DNA of 64,000 nt, taken from contig NC_061783.1 in the NCBI RefSeq assembly GCF_022458985.1, positions 12,593,913 to 12,657,912 on the forward strand, read 5' to 3'. The notes beneath the pieces are model-generated. The model had not been told where the DNA came from. It saw nothing but the letters and a program-made list of their open reading frames with translations, and made no database searches. This document shows positions 50,575-62,587 of the stretch, piece by piece; position 1 is the first letter of the stretch, and the number at the start of each line of letters is the position of its first letter. The position numbers were made by a program, and so were the translations under genes. This DNA comes from Mugil cephalus. Lineage: Eukaryota > Chordata > Actinopteri > Mugiliformes > Mugilidae.

Positions 50575-53500
50575 TCTTCTGATTAATGTTTTGGAGAACA
50601 CATATCGTGTTATTATTACTTTATTTATTTAGTTCAGTTAGAATCTGTAATTAGGATGATTTGATTGTGGTTGTGGACGTGGTGCTGAACGTAGCCACTG
50701 ACGATCTGCGTGACACCAGTGAAATGTGAGCCCCGCCCAATTATCTGTCTATGGTAGAAAGAACATTACTGAATATTTGTGCCTTGTAAGAGAAGATCTA
50801 CGCAAACACACAATGATGATAACTGTGAATTCAAAAGCTTAATTCATGAGTCGGATTAACAAATTATTTAACTTATTATTATAATAAGTGGAAAACCTTT
50901 GAGGACAGGGAGTAGGCTACTTCTCACTGAACTGAATTACTAAGTATTAAATCTGCACGGTTTAACAGTGGAGCTGGAGTCCGTATACTATGTTTTGAAA
51001 ACTGACCCACGTTTACCAGTGGATTCTGAAGTTACATTTCTATAATTCATGAACGTTTTAGTTACGATTACGTATGATTACACTTGAGCCGGAGACCACA
51101 TATTAAAAAAAATAAATAAATAAAAGGTTGTAATTCCTACACCTTTCCTTTGATCTGGATGTGGATATCCTTAAGATAAACCTTAGAGTCTGGACTTTAA
51201 GTCGACGTTATGCATTATGTAACTGTAACTTGGACGTGTATTTAATAAGATGATAAGATTTGATAAACAGATATAATAATAAAAGTGTCCACTGAGAAGC
51301 TTGATCTCACTGTGTATCATAATTTTATTTAGTAATCTAAAATACTTGCAAAAATAACCGATGACTGAAGCTTTAACATAAATGTTTAAGGGGCTCCAAT
51401 CTGTGCCCTTAAAATATAATGAAGTAGAGAGTATATAGAGAGTGCACTTGAATGCAGTGCTTGAGTAAATACTTATCCAGAGTCCACCGCTCTTTTAGTT
51501 TTATAGTTTATGGCTCAGGATATCTTACGTAATCCTGAGTCAATACACGTCCTTGTTTGCCTTCACTACTTTCTGTCAGCCTCGTTATTCTAAGTGGGAA
51601 AGCGACTCAAACTGTGTGGTATCGGTGGAAACTTCTCGCTTCGGATGTTTTCGCGGAATCGTGTTAAAAAGCTTCTGCTGCTGATTAAAATTTCAGCTTG
51701 TCACTATGTTTTTTTTTTTTTTTGAGATACCACACGTTTTATAAAAATCCTTTTTTTTCCCCCCACATATCCCAAATCCTGGCAAGAGTCTATAAATACA
51801 ACCTGTCTTCATCCCTAACCCTTTGAGAGCGAAGGAAATGTTCCTGCTCAGAAGGTTTCCCCTTATCTTGCAAAATAACTGTCAGTACTCAAATATGCAG
51901 CAGCAGCAGCAGCCCTGTACGTCCAGAAATAATACTGGCTTCTGGGGCAGTTTGTCACAGCGATTTTGAAGTGAAGTAGTGATGGATGTGGTGCTGGTGA
52001 TATACTGTAGATTGGAGCACCACTTAGGCTTGCCCTTGCCGTGCCTGTGACAAGCTATCTGTGCACAGGGAGGCCGGTGTCTGAACGTCTAACCACGTGC
52101 GTGCACATCTAATCCTCATCTGCTCACATCCCAAATTCTACAGAAACACAAAAACCCTGAAGGAGCAGAACCGAAGACCGTCAGTCAAACGGCGATGTTG
52201 TTGTTGCTTGGCCTGTTGCTTGGCTGACTCCCCCGTTGCTCCCTTCGCCGCTCTTCTCCGGGCTCGGGTCAGATCTGTGTCAGATTCATCATCGTCTCAC
52301 CTCAAAGGACAAAGCCTCGTCCCAGAGCCTCCCTGCCGGCGCGCGGAGACGTCTGCGCAAAACCAAGAACATTCGTGTTGACGGGCCTCGACTAAAAGTT
52401 CTCACTGAGGGATACGCTTTCGGAGGCTGAGCTCCAAAAATACATCTGTGAGGTTGTCATTGCTTGACGGCTCGGAGGGTGACTAACAAAAAAAAAAAAA
52501 AAAGAAAAAAAAAAGAAAGGAGTGAGATGATGTTGGATTGTGTCCATGCAGACTTCCAGAGGGAAAACTCATGGTGCGGGTGTTTGTTGGATTTGTGGAG
52601 GAGGGAAACGTTGATAGGAATCTGGCAGGAGGATGGTGCTCAGGGGGGGAAGGAGGGGGGGATAGATCACGTGACCAGTTTCTTGGCCCAAACAGCTGTT
52701 GCCTCCACCTGTACCATCTGTGACCTGCTGCTGTTCTCCTCCTCTCCGTCTCACTGCTCGCTCTGCTGCGCTATCACAGCCCAGTGGCGGTTTGGACCTC
52801 TGGCAGCGTTTTGCTGTCTAGGCTCTACAGCTGTTACACAAACAGGTGCTTTAATATTATCTTACTGACATTAAAAAATCTATTATTGCAGTACAGGGGT
52901 AAAAATCATAAGCTCAACTAGTGAGCGATGTTTAAATGGATGAATGAATGCATTATTTATCATTAATTCCTTTTGTTCACCATCAAGAAATGTCACTATG
53001 AGTTCATGTGACTCATTTAATGAAGGTAAATGCATTCATTTGTATCGTTCTGTGGACCAAACTGCCATGTATCCAAATCAGAAACCAAAGTTTTCTCTGG
53101 TTTTTGTCTTTTCTTATGAACCTACTGAATCAAATATGTAGAAAAAAAGTTTGGTACTGATGTGACATAAGGGTTATGATGCTAAATAAGCAAATACATA
53201 ATAATGCCACAATTACTTTAATTCCCAAAGTGTAAAAAGATCACGTCCAGGCATTGTTCATCAAGCTCATAAAACGATAAGTACATTTTTGATTAAGTTA
53301 AAAGCAAATGAAAGCCCTTGAAGTGCACATGTTTTAGGCTTTAGGTGCAGCAGATTTGTCCCACTTGTCCTTGTTATTCAGGAGCCAGGAATGCGGGGGG
53401 ACAGACGAGGCCTTTTCTGATGATGTTTGCTTCCAGGGAAGAGTCACATCTGTGTCCTCTCCTAAGGTCAGCTCTTCCTCGCTGTGTGCGGGGCCGTGAT

Positions 53501-54398
53501 GTAAATACTGTGCTGTGCGCTCATCGAACAAACACGAAAACACACTCAGATCTGAGGGGGGCATCACAGGGAGGAGCGGGGCAGACGTTTTGACAGTGCG
53601 CTGGCAGAGGAGGGAGATTTAATCTGGTTTGAGGGGCAACTGGAGCCTACAGAGACCGGTGAAATGTCGATTGTATTAAACCGCTACAGGAAATGTTTCA
53701 CTGACCTCCTTTACACATCAGATACTTTATATTCTAGAGCAAGAAACCACAGAATTAGATTTGCTAGCACTAGGTTACTGCCAGTATATTCAATAACACT
53801 ACTTACTGGATCAACACAAGGTTTAATGATAGACTTGATATTTATTAATAATTGACAAGTCTCATTTCCCTGGCCATGCTTTCACATACATGAGCCAGCG
53901 CACATGCACACAAACACATTTCTCCTACTAACACACTGAAAACAGCCCCTCGTCTATAATGACTGAACACCAAAAATTATATTAATATCTTTTATGACAC
54001 CAGCGTCCGATCTGTCCTTTGGTTCATTTGTGGGACCACGAATTCTTTTTGAAAACGAGAGTATGGTATTACACTGAGGAGCAGCAGTTGCAGACGCAAG
54101 TTTCATCATGACTTTATATTTGGCCTTTCTGTTCTAATTTGTTAGATGTTTTCTTGTGACTCATTTTGCTTTTTATTAGACAGTTAAATCATGAATCCTT
54201 GACTATCACAGCGTTTTCAGCATTTGCAATTTAAATCCGTACTGCCCTCTAGCGGCCTAATATCCGTACTACACACAGTGCTGCTCCAACGCCCATGTTT
54301 ATTGTATTAGTGCTAATACAATATGATTAAGTTGTAACCACTGGTCACCTGGATAAAAAAAAAAAACAATACCACAGAAGCCTTAATCTACATGTGAA
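50575..54398. other. Gene-poor spacer between the Tc1 element and the tdp2 block
   Basis: Mostly AT-rich. A GC-richer patch at 52180-52830 has several overlapping open frames without recognisable domains, plus an A-rich tract at 52489-52515. I assign no gene there. A candidate terminal exon at 53334-53607 on the minus strand is listed separately. Confidence 0.5.
53334..53607 (-). other. Unidentified open frame resembling a C-terminal exon
   Basis: On the minus strand a pyrimidine tract and CTGCCAG acceptor-like site (ending about 53608) precedes an open frame that runs to TAA at 53334. It encodes protein-like sequence with pieces such as SVFSCLFDERTAQYLHHG, SEEELTLGEDTDVTLPWK and SWLLNNKDKWDK. 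Composition is not low-complexity. I do not recognise the family. No upstream partner exon is evident before tdp2, whose poly(A) signal is only about 800 bp away. It may be a relic, an orphan exon or chance. Confidence 0.25.
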
Positions 54399-54404
54399 TT
54401 TATT
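54399..54404 (-). terminator. Candidate poly(A) signal of tdp2 copy 1
   Basis: AATAAA on the minus strand, about 390 nt past the stop codon at 54790. It lies outside the duplicated block, so the second tdp2 copy does not have it. Confidence 0.45.
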
Positions 54405-54789
54405 CATATAATGAAACAAAAATTAAAATGATAAAGATTTTCAGTCTGATGAATTCAGACAGAAGTTCGGAAAAAAATTTAAAATGTTGAAAGTCTGATG
54501 AACAAAATCATGTAACATGAGTGAAAAAAAAATGTGTTTTTCCACATTTCAGCCGCAGATAAAGAACAGATATAAACCAGGTGATAAAACAATTTTTTAT
54601 AAAAAATAAATCAAAGCATGTGTAACACACAGCCAACCTTGGATGAGATCAGAGCGTCTGTCATTGAGAAGGTGTTAGGGTGGTCTGATCAGCTGTGCAC
54701 CAGGGCAATAAAAACATGCAGAACTAACAAGTCCAGCTGATCTACAACAAAGGCTTTGACTGGCTTGGTTCTGCTTGTTTTGTGTATTT

Positions 54790-57522
54790 CTAGCCAACAT
54801 AGAAGGCACAAAAGATTCCCCAATGGTCACTAGTGTATCGGCCACAGTCCAGCTTCTCCAGCCCCACCAAAGCCATGCGGTCAGGGGCCAAACGTGGGAC
54901 TCCATCCTTGGTCGCTGGTCGTAGGTAGACCCGGTCGAAGCGGAATCGACTGATGTATCTAACGGACTTGTTGCTGTTGGCTTTGGTGTCCCATGTGTAG
55001 CGGCAGTGCTCCCGTTTGCCGGTTCGCTCCCACACATCAGAGACAGTGGAGGGAAGGCCCACCTTGGCCACCTGAGAGGGGAGAGGAGGAAAAATTATTA
55101 AAGAGGTACCCGCAACGGGCTGCAGCTTAACTGGAAAAAAACAGTAACTCACCTCAGGGTCTCTCAGGTTGGTGTCCCCTCCAAACAGAACGGTGACGTC
55201 ATCAGGTGCATCTTTCATCCTCTGCATCACCACACGCAGCTGTTTCATCCGCTCCTCTGCGTGGCCCTTACAGCTCTCAAAGTGGGACGTCATCAAACAC
55301 AGCTTTTGGTCTTTGAATGTCACCTGATTTTAACAGAGGGAAGCCCCGCCTCAGTAATAATCCCTTCAGAGCGTCACCTTAAGCTCACGACGTGGATGAC
55401 TCTACACAAACCTGAGCTACAAGCAGATTTCTCATCATCTGAGTGGTGGGGTAAGTTACGATCTCGCTCCCTTCGAATTTGACCCGGGACTTCTTGAGCA
55501 TCATCCCCGTGAAGTAACCTTCTTCACCGCCTGCTCAGCACAAGAGGAGAGAGGTTTTAGACACGGGGGTCTAAACAGAGCAGCAGCCCTCAGAAAAAAG
55601 GTTTTATCTTGACACACAACCACCAATGGTAGGTTGGTGGTGACGTTTACCTCCGTTGAATTGAACACTTAAGTTTTGTTCACCAACTAAAACTAAAATA
55701 AGGTTGTCAAAATAATAGGAACGTGCCTCAGTGCAACACAGTACAGTTCAACAGTACTACAAACCACAGCCCACACAATGAAAACACAATTTAATCAACA
55801 ACTTTCTGTTATTTAAAAAATGGTGAATTGTGTTCATGAAGCTTAGATTTAGTGCATAACTGTGCAATAAAAATAAATAAAATAAGATTATTTGTATACA
55901 GCGCCACTGAAAAGTGTTGTTTTTGATGCAGCAATAAAAGGATTAGTGTAAATCTACTCAATTTTATGTGGTAATCTTAAAAAACAATCACAATAGATAA
56001 GAATATAATATTTAAATTATTTTAAGTAGGACAGAACAATAGCTGCACCCTGACAGAGCAGCTGAACACAACTCGGTCATAATCGTTTCATTGTTTACTG
56101 TTAGACATACTGTACCTTCAATGATCAGGTAGCTGACCGCCCGTTTCTTCAAGTACTGGACGTAGGGTGGAATGAGCTCCTGTAGGAACACAATGTCCGG
56201 GTCGTATCTGCAGAGAAAGAAAAATCACAACAAATATTATCTGTCTTTCATTTGCCTAATAATCTATTAGATATGTGTGCAACCACTGGGAAAACAAAGG
56301 GTGAAAGAAGTGTGCTTACAAGACTAAGTAGGAATACAGGCCTCTGGCTCGCTCTCCCAGGTTGTCTGTATCAAGTCCGTCCACGTTCCAGGTGATCAGG
56401 GACAGTTTACCGTCGTCTTTCCCTGAGGGTTTCTGCGCGGTGCTGGGACTGCCTTTAGTCAAATCTATGCTGGGAGTTTATAACAGGGGGTTACTTCATT
56501 TAAAACAGGCAAATGTTTGTTTGTGGTGAATCTTATCATGCACATTAACTTGGGATATTGTCGGGGATGAAAGACAGTGGACTCACCAGTCTTCTTGAGG
56601 TTTTGTCTCAGTATTTGATCTCTTTGGTACAGGGCTGGAGTCTTTCTCGGAGGAATCTTCCACATCAAATACTTTCTCCATATCTGCCTCAAAGAAGGAG
56701 TTCAAAGCCCTCTGAAGAAAAAAGAAAAAAAGAAAGAAAGAGTTACATTGAGCTAATCAGTGAAATATCTGCAGCTGTGTTGAGCTGGACTGTAAAACTG
56801 TAGATGGACCAGCAGCTACAGCAGCAGTGTGAGAGATTTATTATATAAACAGTCACTTATTAATAACTAAAATGTCAACGAAATACTGTTCGAATTTAAC
56901 AACAACCACCTTCTAATTAGCAAAACAATAATAAAAGATCATTCAAATTTTATATGGACAATAACAAATTGTATCTGTGTCCGAGAAATCACTTTCAGCT
57001 AAGTTACCCTTTACAAATACGACATTCCACCTCTCAAGGAAGTGTCTTATCCAAAATCCAAATCACATGACCTGCTCCAAGGTGTGTTCTTTCTCCTATT
57101 TCTTAGTTATTTAATATAAAGTAGTGTGTATAAAGAGTGTGGATTTATCACATGCCAACAGTGTTACTCCAATATATGTGTAAATAACTATCAATTTCAG
57201 TTTACTCAATTGTATATATAATACTGAGAAGAACCTTTGCGTAAAAATGCCATGTGTTGACTTGTTATAGGCGGCCATGTTGATTTTAAGCTTGAAAACA
57301 GCCAAAATGTCAACTATGACACCTGTCAACTATGTTAAACTCAAAACTCATTATATATTCTCTCAGCTACAGTACCTCCATCTCCCATTCATTTTCAGCC
57401 AGGTAGCGCTGAGCCACGGCGGCGTCACTCCCCACTACCGTAGCAAACTCTTCGCACAGACGACGTCTGTTTTCTTCCACATTAGAAACTGATGGTTTGT
57501 CCGAGTCGGATGTAGAAGCCAT
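54790..57522 (-). CDS. tdp2: TDP2 copy 1, tyrosyl-DNA phosphodiesterase 2 (7 exons, 361 aa)
   Basis: Coding exons in transcript order are 57522-57376, 56711-56587, 56469-56320, 56207-56116, 55530-55412, 55323-55153 and 55071-54790. They total 1086 nt in frame from MASTSDSDK to a TAG stop; human TDP2 has 362 aa. The enzyme hydrolyses 5'-phosphotyrosyl bonds and so removes trapped topoisomerase II from DNA ends in the nucleus. A UBA-like helix bundle covers about residues 20-65 (LCEEFATVV, AENEWEMERALNSFFE). An acidic/Ser-rich linker follows, then the Mg-dependent EEP nuclease domain. Catalytic motifs are complete: TWN (117-119), LQE (149-151), GDTN (260-263) and SDHW (350-353, His351). The exon 2/3 join yields Cys91 only if the CAG acceptor next to CATAGATTTG is used; the nearer AG would create a stop. 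It is head to head with acot13 copy 1. Confidence 0.96.
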
Positions 57523-58442
57523 GTTTTTGTTCACTTTTTATTTACAGGCCTAACCCTTTAAAATGACTCCACAGTCACCTGAGCTGAAAACAAACATTAG
57601 CGCATGTTTCCGAGGTGTATCAATAAAAGGCTTCCGGGTAGAAAAGAGTTGGATAGAAAAGTGTACCCAAAACAGAGAAAAATATATATTTCATTTTGTA
57701 ATACAGTTTAACTAAAATGTGTATGCTGCCTACAGTAGATCTCAAAGCACGGGGAAATGTTTAATTATTAAATAATAAAATAACAACAGTCAAGAAAATA
57801 ATAATAATAATGATAATAATAATAATAATAATAATAGCAATTGCACCAATCTCTATATATTAGTATTATTTTGGAGGTGTTTAACTTTTCTGATGGTCGA
57901 ATTTAATTTTGGAATGTATGTACAGAAATCTAATTTAACTTTTATTATATACAAAGTTGTACATCCATAAATGTAAATGGTCTGAAAGGAAACCCAATAT
58001 CCACCAATTCATTTTAAAACATTAAAAGAACTATTAAATCAAAAAGCTACCCGGGCGATTAGTATCTAAAAAACCTTAAAATCGTCATTTTTGAATTTAT
58101 GTACCTCTTTTTATTTTCAATATTATATTCTATTCTTTTTTTTGTTGTTGTTCTAATAATTGTATTATATGCCTTAACATTTTTAAATATGCATCTTAAT
58201 AATTATATGCATCTTATAATAATAAAAAATAATGAAGAAACCCCAAAATAAATGGTCGAATGTGCAGTTTGACCACTTATTTTGTGTTTTCTTTAACTGC
58301 ACCATGAAACAATATTTTGCGCGGACGCTTTATCTGACGCAATAGTTTCCGGTGTGGAAAGTCAAAGAACGAAGCGGTGTAGTTGAGACGATCATAACAG
58401 AGAATCTTTGACCCGAAGTTTGACATTGGTAGAATATATAAT
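57523..58442. promoter_or_regulatory. Shared divergent promoter region, copy 1
   Basis: About 0.9 kb separates the tdp2 start from the acot13 exon 1 remnant, and the middle is AT-rich. An ETS-type motif CTTCCGG (57631-57637) lies close to the tdp2 start, and TTTCCGGTG (about 58347) lies near the acot13 side. The same motifs recur in copy 2. A short (AAT)n tract is at 57799-57837. Bidirectional use is inferred from gene orientation and spacing. Confidence 0.45.
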
Positions 58443-58810
58443 AAAGCAGATAATGAGAGCGATGGTAGACAACCCGGGCTTCGACAGAGTCCTGAGCAAG
58501 GTAAAGATGCACATTCTTGATCTCGAGTGGAGTTTAACTTGCTTGTCCTTTGAAATGCACAAACTGGACGGCCTCCGTGTCTTTGCTGTGTCACAACTGT
58601 CTGCACAGCTTTCTGCTTTCCTCAGGTGGACGTTGTGTCAGCCACCCCGGGTAAGGTGGTGTGTGGGATGCGGGTGGAAGAGGAGCACACTAAACGGGGA
58701 GGGACGCTGCACGGCGGGCTGACAGCCACCCTGGTTGATGTCATCTCCACCATGGCCATCATGTACAGTGAGAGGGGAGCACCAGGAGTCAGTGTGGACA
58801 TGAACATAAC
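58443..58810 (+). pseudogene. acot13: ACOT13 copy 1, truncated and mutated
   Basis: The exon 1 remnant ends at 58500 (donor gtaaag) and exon 2 is 58626-58810. Compared with copy 2, 35 bp covering the start ATG and first codons are deleted between 58442 and 58443. The first remaining in-frame ATG is 58453 (MRAMVDNPGF), which would remove 12 residues. In exon 2 the codon for the catalytic Asn (Asn50 in human THEM2/ACOT13, Asn51 in copy 2) is AAA, Lys, instead of AAC. Exon 3 is absent because the duplication broke inside intron 2. The frame stops immediately after exon 2 (ACG TGA). The other three nucleotide changes in exon 2 relative to copy 2 are silent. A working thioesterase is not expected from this copy alone. 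Confidence 0.9.
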
Positions 58811-59245
58811 GTGAGTTCAGGAGCCGTGTGAGCCTTCAGAGATCTTACTTTTATTTTGACCTATGAGCCTCTGAATTGAGCAAATCAAGTATTCATAATT
58901 TCATATCTAATTAACTGTAATGTGAATTGTGTGGAATGAACCTGTAGAAGAGATTTACTAAATAAAATGGACCAAACTGAAACTGAACACCAACTACAAT
59001 AGTTGCACTCATAGTCTTCTGATTTGCTTGAAATTAATTATGTTAATTCTAATTTGAGGTGTTGAATATCATTAAAGTTTCTCATGGTTTGACCTTGGAT
59101 GAGATCAGAGCGTCTGTCATTGAGAAGGTGTTAGGGTGGTCTGATCAACTGTGCACCAGGACAATAAAAACATGCAGAACTAACAAGTCCAGCTGATCTA
59201 CAACAAAGGCTTTGACTGGCTTGGTTCTGCTTGTTTTGTGTATTT

Positions 59246-61684
59246 CTAGCCAACAGAGAAGCTACAATAGATTCCCCAATGGTCACTAGTGTATCGGCCA
59301 CAGTCCAGCTTCTCCATCCCCACCAAAGCCATGTGGTCAGGGGCCAAACGTGGGACTCCATCCTTGGTCGCTGGTCGTAGGTAGACCCGGTCGAAGCGAC
59401 ATCGACTGATGTATGTAACGGACTTGTTGCTGTTGGCTTTGGTGTCCCATGTGTAGCGGCAGTGCTCCTGTTTGCCGAGTCGCTCCCACACATCAGAGAC
59501 AGTGGAGGGAAGGCCCACCTTGGCCACCTGAGAGGTGAGAGGAGGAAAAATTATTAAAGAGGTACCCACAACGGGCTGCAGCTTAACTGGAAAAAAACAG
59601 TAACTCACCTCAGGGTCTCTCAGGTTGGTGTCCCCTCCAAACAGAACGGCGACGTCATCAGGTGCATCTTTCATCCTCTGCATCACCACACGCAGCTGTT
59701 TCATCCGCTCCTCTGCGTGGCCCCTACAGCTCTCAAAGTGGGACGTCATCAAACACAGCTTCTGGTCTTTGAACGTCACCTGATTTTAACAGAGGGAAGC
59801 CCCGCCTCAGTAATAATCCCTTCAGAGCGTCACCTTAAGCTCACGACGTGGATGACTCTACACAAACCTGAGTTACAAGCAGATTTCTCATCATCTGAGT
59901 GGTGGGGTAAGTTACGATCTCGCTCCCTTCGAATTTGACGCGGGACTTCTTGAGCATCATCCCCGTGAAGTAACCTTCTTCACCGCCTGCTCAGCACAAG
60001 AGGAGAGACAACAACTTTCTGTTATTTATAAAATGGTGAATAACGTTCATGAAGCTTAGATCTAAGGCAGGAATGTTAAACTAGGACGCATTTGTGTTTG
60101 AAGTGAAATGCAATGCATTTTCACAAGCGTACCTAATGAACTGGCGATTGTATTTACACAGCCGCTAATCTGCTTTTAGTATAAATAAAATAAGATTTGT
60201 TGAAAACGAGCATTTAACTGAGATACAGCGCCACTGAAAAGTGTTGCTTTTGATCCTTTTGATGCAGCAATGAAAGGATTTAGTGTAAATCTACTCAATT
60301 TTATGTGGTAATCTTTTAAAAAAAATCACAATAGATAAGAATATAATATTTAAATTCTTTTAAGTAGGACAGAACAATAGCTGCACCCTGACAGAGCAGC
60401 TGAACACAACTCGATCATAATCGCTACATTGTTTACACCTGTTAGACATACTGTACCTTCAATGATCAGGTAGCTGACCGCCCGTTTCTTCAAGTACTGG
60501 ACGTAGGGTGGAATGAGCTCCTGTAGGAACACAATGTCAGGGGTGTATCTGCAGTGAAAGAAAAATCACAACAAATATTATCTGTCTTTCATTTGCCTAA
60601 TAATCTATTAGATATGTGTGCAACCACTGGGAAAACAAAGGGTGAAAGAAGTGTGCTTACAAGACTAAGTAGGAACACAGGCCTCTGGCTCGCTCTCCGA
60701 GGTTGTCTGTATCAAGTCCGTCCACGTTCCAGGTGATCAGGGACAGTTTCCCGTCGTCTTCCTCTGAGGGTTTCTGCGCGGTGCTGGGACTGCCTTTAGT
60801 CAAATCTATGCTGGGAGTTTATAACAGGGGGTCATTTAAAACAGGCAAATGTTTGTTTGTGGTGAATCTTATCAAGCACATTTACTTGGGATATTGCCGG
60901 GGATGAAAGACAGTGGACTCACCAGTCTTCTTGAGGTTTTGTCTCAGTCTTTATTCTCTTTGGTGCAGGGCCGGAGTCTGTCTCAGGGGAATCTTCCACA
61001 TCAAATACTTTCTCCATATCTGCCTCAAAGAAGGAGTTCAAAGCCCTCTGAAGAAAAAAGAAAAAAAGAAAGAAAGAGTTATATTGAGCTAATCAGTGAA
61101 ATAAGGTGCAGCTGTGTTGAGCTGGACTGTAAAACTGTAGATGGACCAGCAGCTACAGCAGCAGTGTGAGAGATTTATTATGTAAACAGTCACTTATTAA
61201 TAACTAAAACGTCAACGAAATACCGTTAACAACAACCACCTTCTAATTAGCTAAACAATAATAAAAGATCATTCAAATTTTATATGGACAATAACAAATT
61301 GTATCTGTATCATATGATTTATCACATGCCAACAGTGTTACTCCAATATATGCGTAAATAACTTTACTAAATTGTATATACAATACTGAGAAGAACCTTT
61401 GCGTAAAAATGCCATGTGTTGACTTGTTATAGGCGGCCATGTTGATTTTAGGCTTGAAAACAGCCAAAATGTCAACTATGACACCTGTCAACTATGTTAA
61501 ACTGAAAACTCATTATATATTCTCCCAGCTACAGTACCTCCATCTCCCATTCATTTTCAGCCAGGTAGCACTGAGCTACGGCGGTGTCACTCCCCGCTAC
61601 CGTAGCAAACTCTTCGCACAGACGACGTCTGTTTTCTTCCACATTAGAAACTGATGGTTTGTCCGAGTCGGATGTAGAAGCCAT
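59246..61684 (-). CDS. tdp2: TDP2 copy 2, tyrosyl-DNA phosphodiesterase 2 (7 exons, 361 aa)
   Basis: Coding exons in transcript order are 61684-61538, 61047-60923, 60810-60661, 60548-60457, 59986-59868, 59779-59609 and 59527-59246. Each has the same length as in copy 1, and the whole is open to a TAG stop. TWN, LQE, GDTN and SDHW are all intact, so the nuclease should be competent. It differs from copy 1 at 25 residues by my count, nine of them in the last exon (for example R-T-G-K-R to R-L-G-K-Q, and the C-terminus FCAFYVG to YCSFSVG). The linker has PKRIKTE where copy 1 has PKRSNTE, giving a possible IKTE sumoylation consensus in this copy only. The gene keeps only 154 bp of its original 3' flank and must end in former acot13 intron sequence. 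AATAAA on the minus strand at 58850-58855 is a candidate signal. Confidence 0.95.
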
Positions 61685-62587
61685 GTTTATGTTCACTTTT
61701 TATTTACAGGCCTAACCCTTTAAAATGACTCCATAGTCATTTGAGCTGAAAACAAACATTAGCGCATGTTTCCGCGGTGTATCCATAAAAGGCTTCCGGG
61801 TAGAAAAGAGTTGGATAGAAAAGTGTACCCAAAACAGAGAAAAATATATATTTAATTTTGTAATACAGTTTAACTAAAATGTGTATGCTGCCTACAGATC
61901 TCAAAGCACGGGGTTATGTTTAATTATTAAAATAGAAAATTAAAATAATAACAGTCAAGAAAATAACAATAATACCAATTGCAACAATTTTTATACATTA
62001 CTGTTATTTTGGAGGTGTTTACCTTTTCTGGTGGTCGAATTTAATTTTGGAATGTATGTACAGAAATCAAATTTAACTTTTATTATATGGAAAGTTGTAC
62101 ATCCATGAATGTAAATGGACTGAAAGGAAACCCAATATCCACCAATTCATTTTAAAACATTAAAAGAACTATTAAATCAAAAAGCTACCTGGGCGATTAG
62201 TATCTAACAGACCTTAAAATCGTCATATTTGAATTTATGTACCTCTTTTTATTTTTAATATTATATTCTATTCTTTTTTGTTGTTGTTCTAACAATTGTA
62301 TTATATGCCTTAATATGTCTTAACATTTTTAAATATGCATCTTAATAATTATATGCATCTTATAATAATAAAACTAATAAAGAAAACACAAAATAAATGG
62401 TCGAACGTGCATTTATTTAGTGTTTTCTTTAACTGCACCATGAAACAATATTTCGCCCGGACGATTTATCTGACGCAACAGTTTCCGGTGTGGAAAGTCA
62501 AAGAACGAAGCGGTGTAGTTGAGACGATCATAACAGAGAATCTTTGACCCGAAGTTTGACATTGGTAGAATATATAATCCTAAAAGC
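61685..62587. promoter_or_regulatory. Shared divergent promoter region, copy 2
   Basis: Counterpart of 57523-58442, about 0.9 kb between the tdp2 copy 2 ATG and the acot13 ATG. The CTTCCGG (about 61793) and TTTCCGGTG (about 62481) motifs are retained, while the AAT repeat is reduced. No TATA box is obvious for either gene. Confidence 0.45.

Larger units (their letters stand above)
54636..59090. repeat. Tandem duplication unit, copy 1 (tdp2 + truncated acot13)
   Basis: The block starts at ACCTTGGATGAGATCAGAGC, 154 bp past the tdp2 stop, and ends at TCTCATGGTTT inside acot13 intron 2. It is in direct orientation with copy 2 (59092-63235). The copies are collinear and highly similar apart from indels: a 243-bp segment at 55553-55795 in a tdp2 intron is absent from copy 2, and copy 2 has about 120 extra bp near 60062-60185. 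The junction base 59091 (G) matches neither parental flank. Confidence 0.95.

Noticed and set aside
52097-52868. Overlapping plus-strand frames in a GC-richer patch
   Set aside because: No recognisable domain in any frame and no consistent splice structure. Higher GC alone gives longer open frames by chance.
54675-55037. 120-codon minus-strand frame within tdp2 exon 7, and its twin at 59131-59493
   Set aside because: Both are shifted-frame shadows of the genuine tdp2 last exon. They are conserved only because the block is duplicated.
56461-56471. AG next to ATTTGACTAAAG as the acceptor of tdp2 exon 3
   Set aside because: Joining exon 2 (ending TG) to this AG gives an immediate TGA stop. The AG four bases further upstream on the minus strand keeps the frame in both copies.
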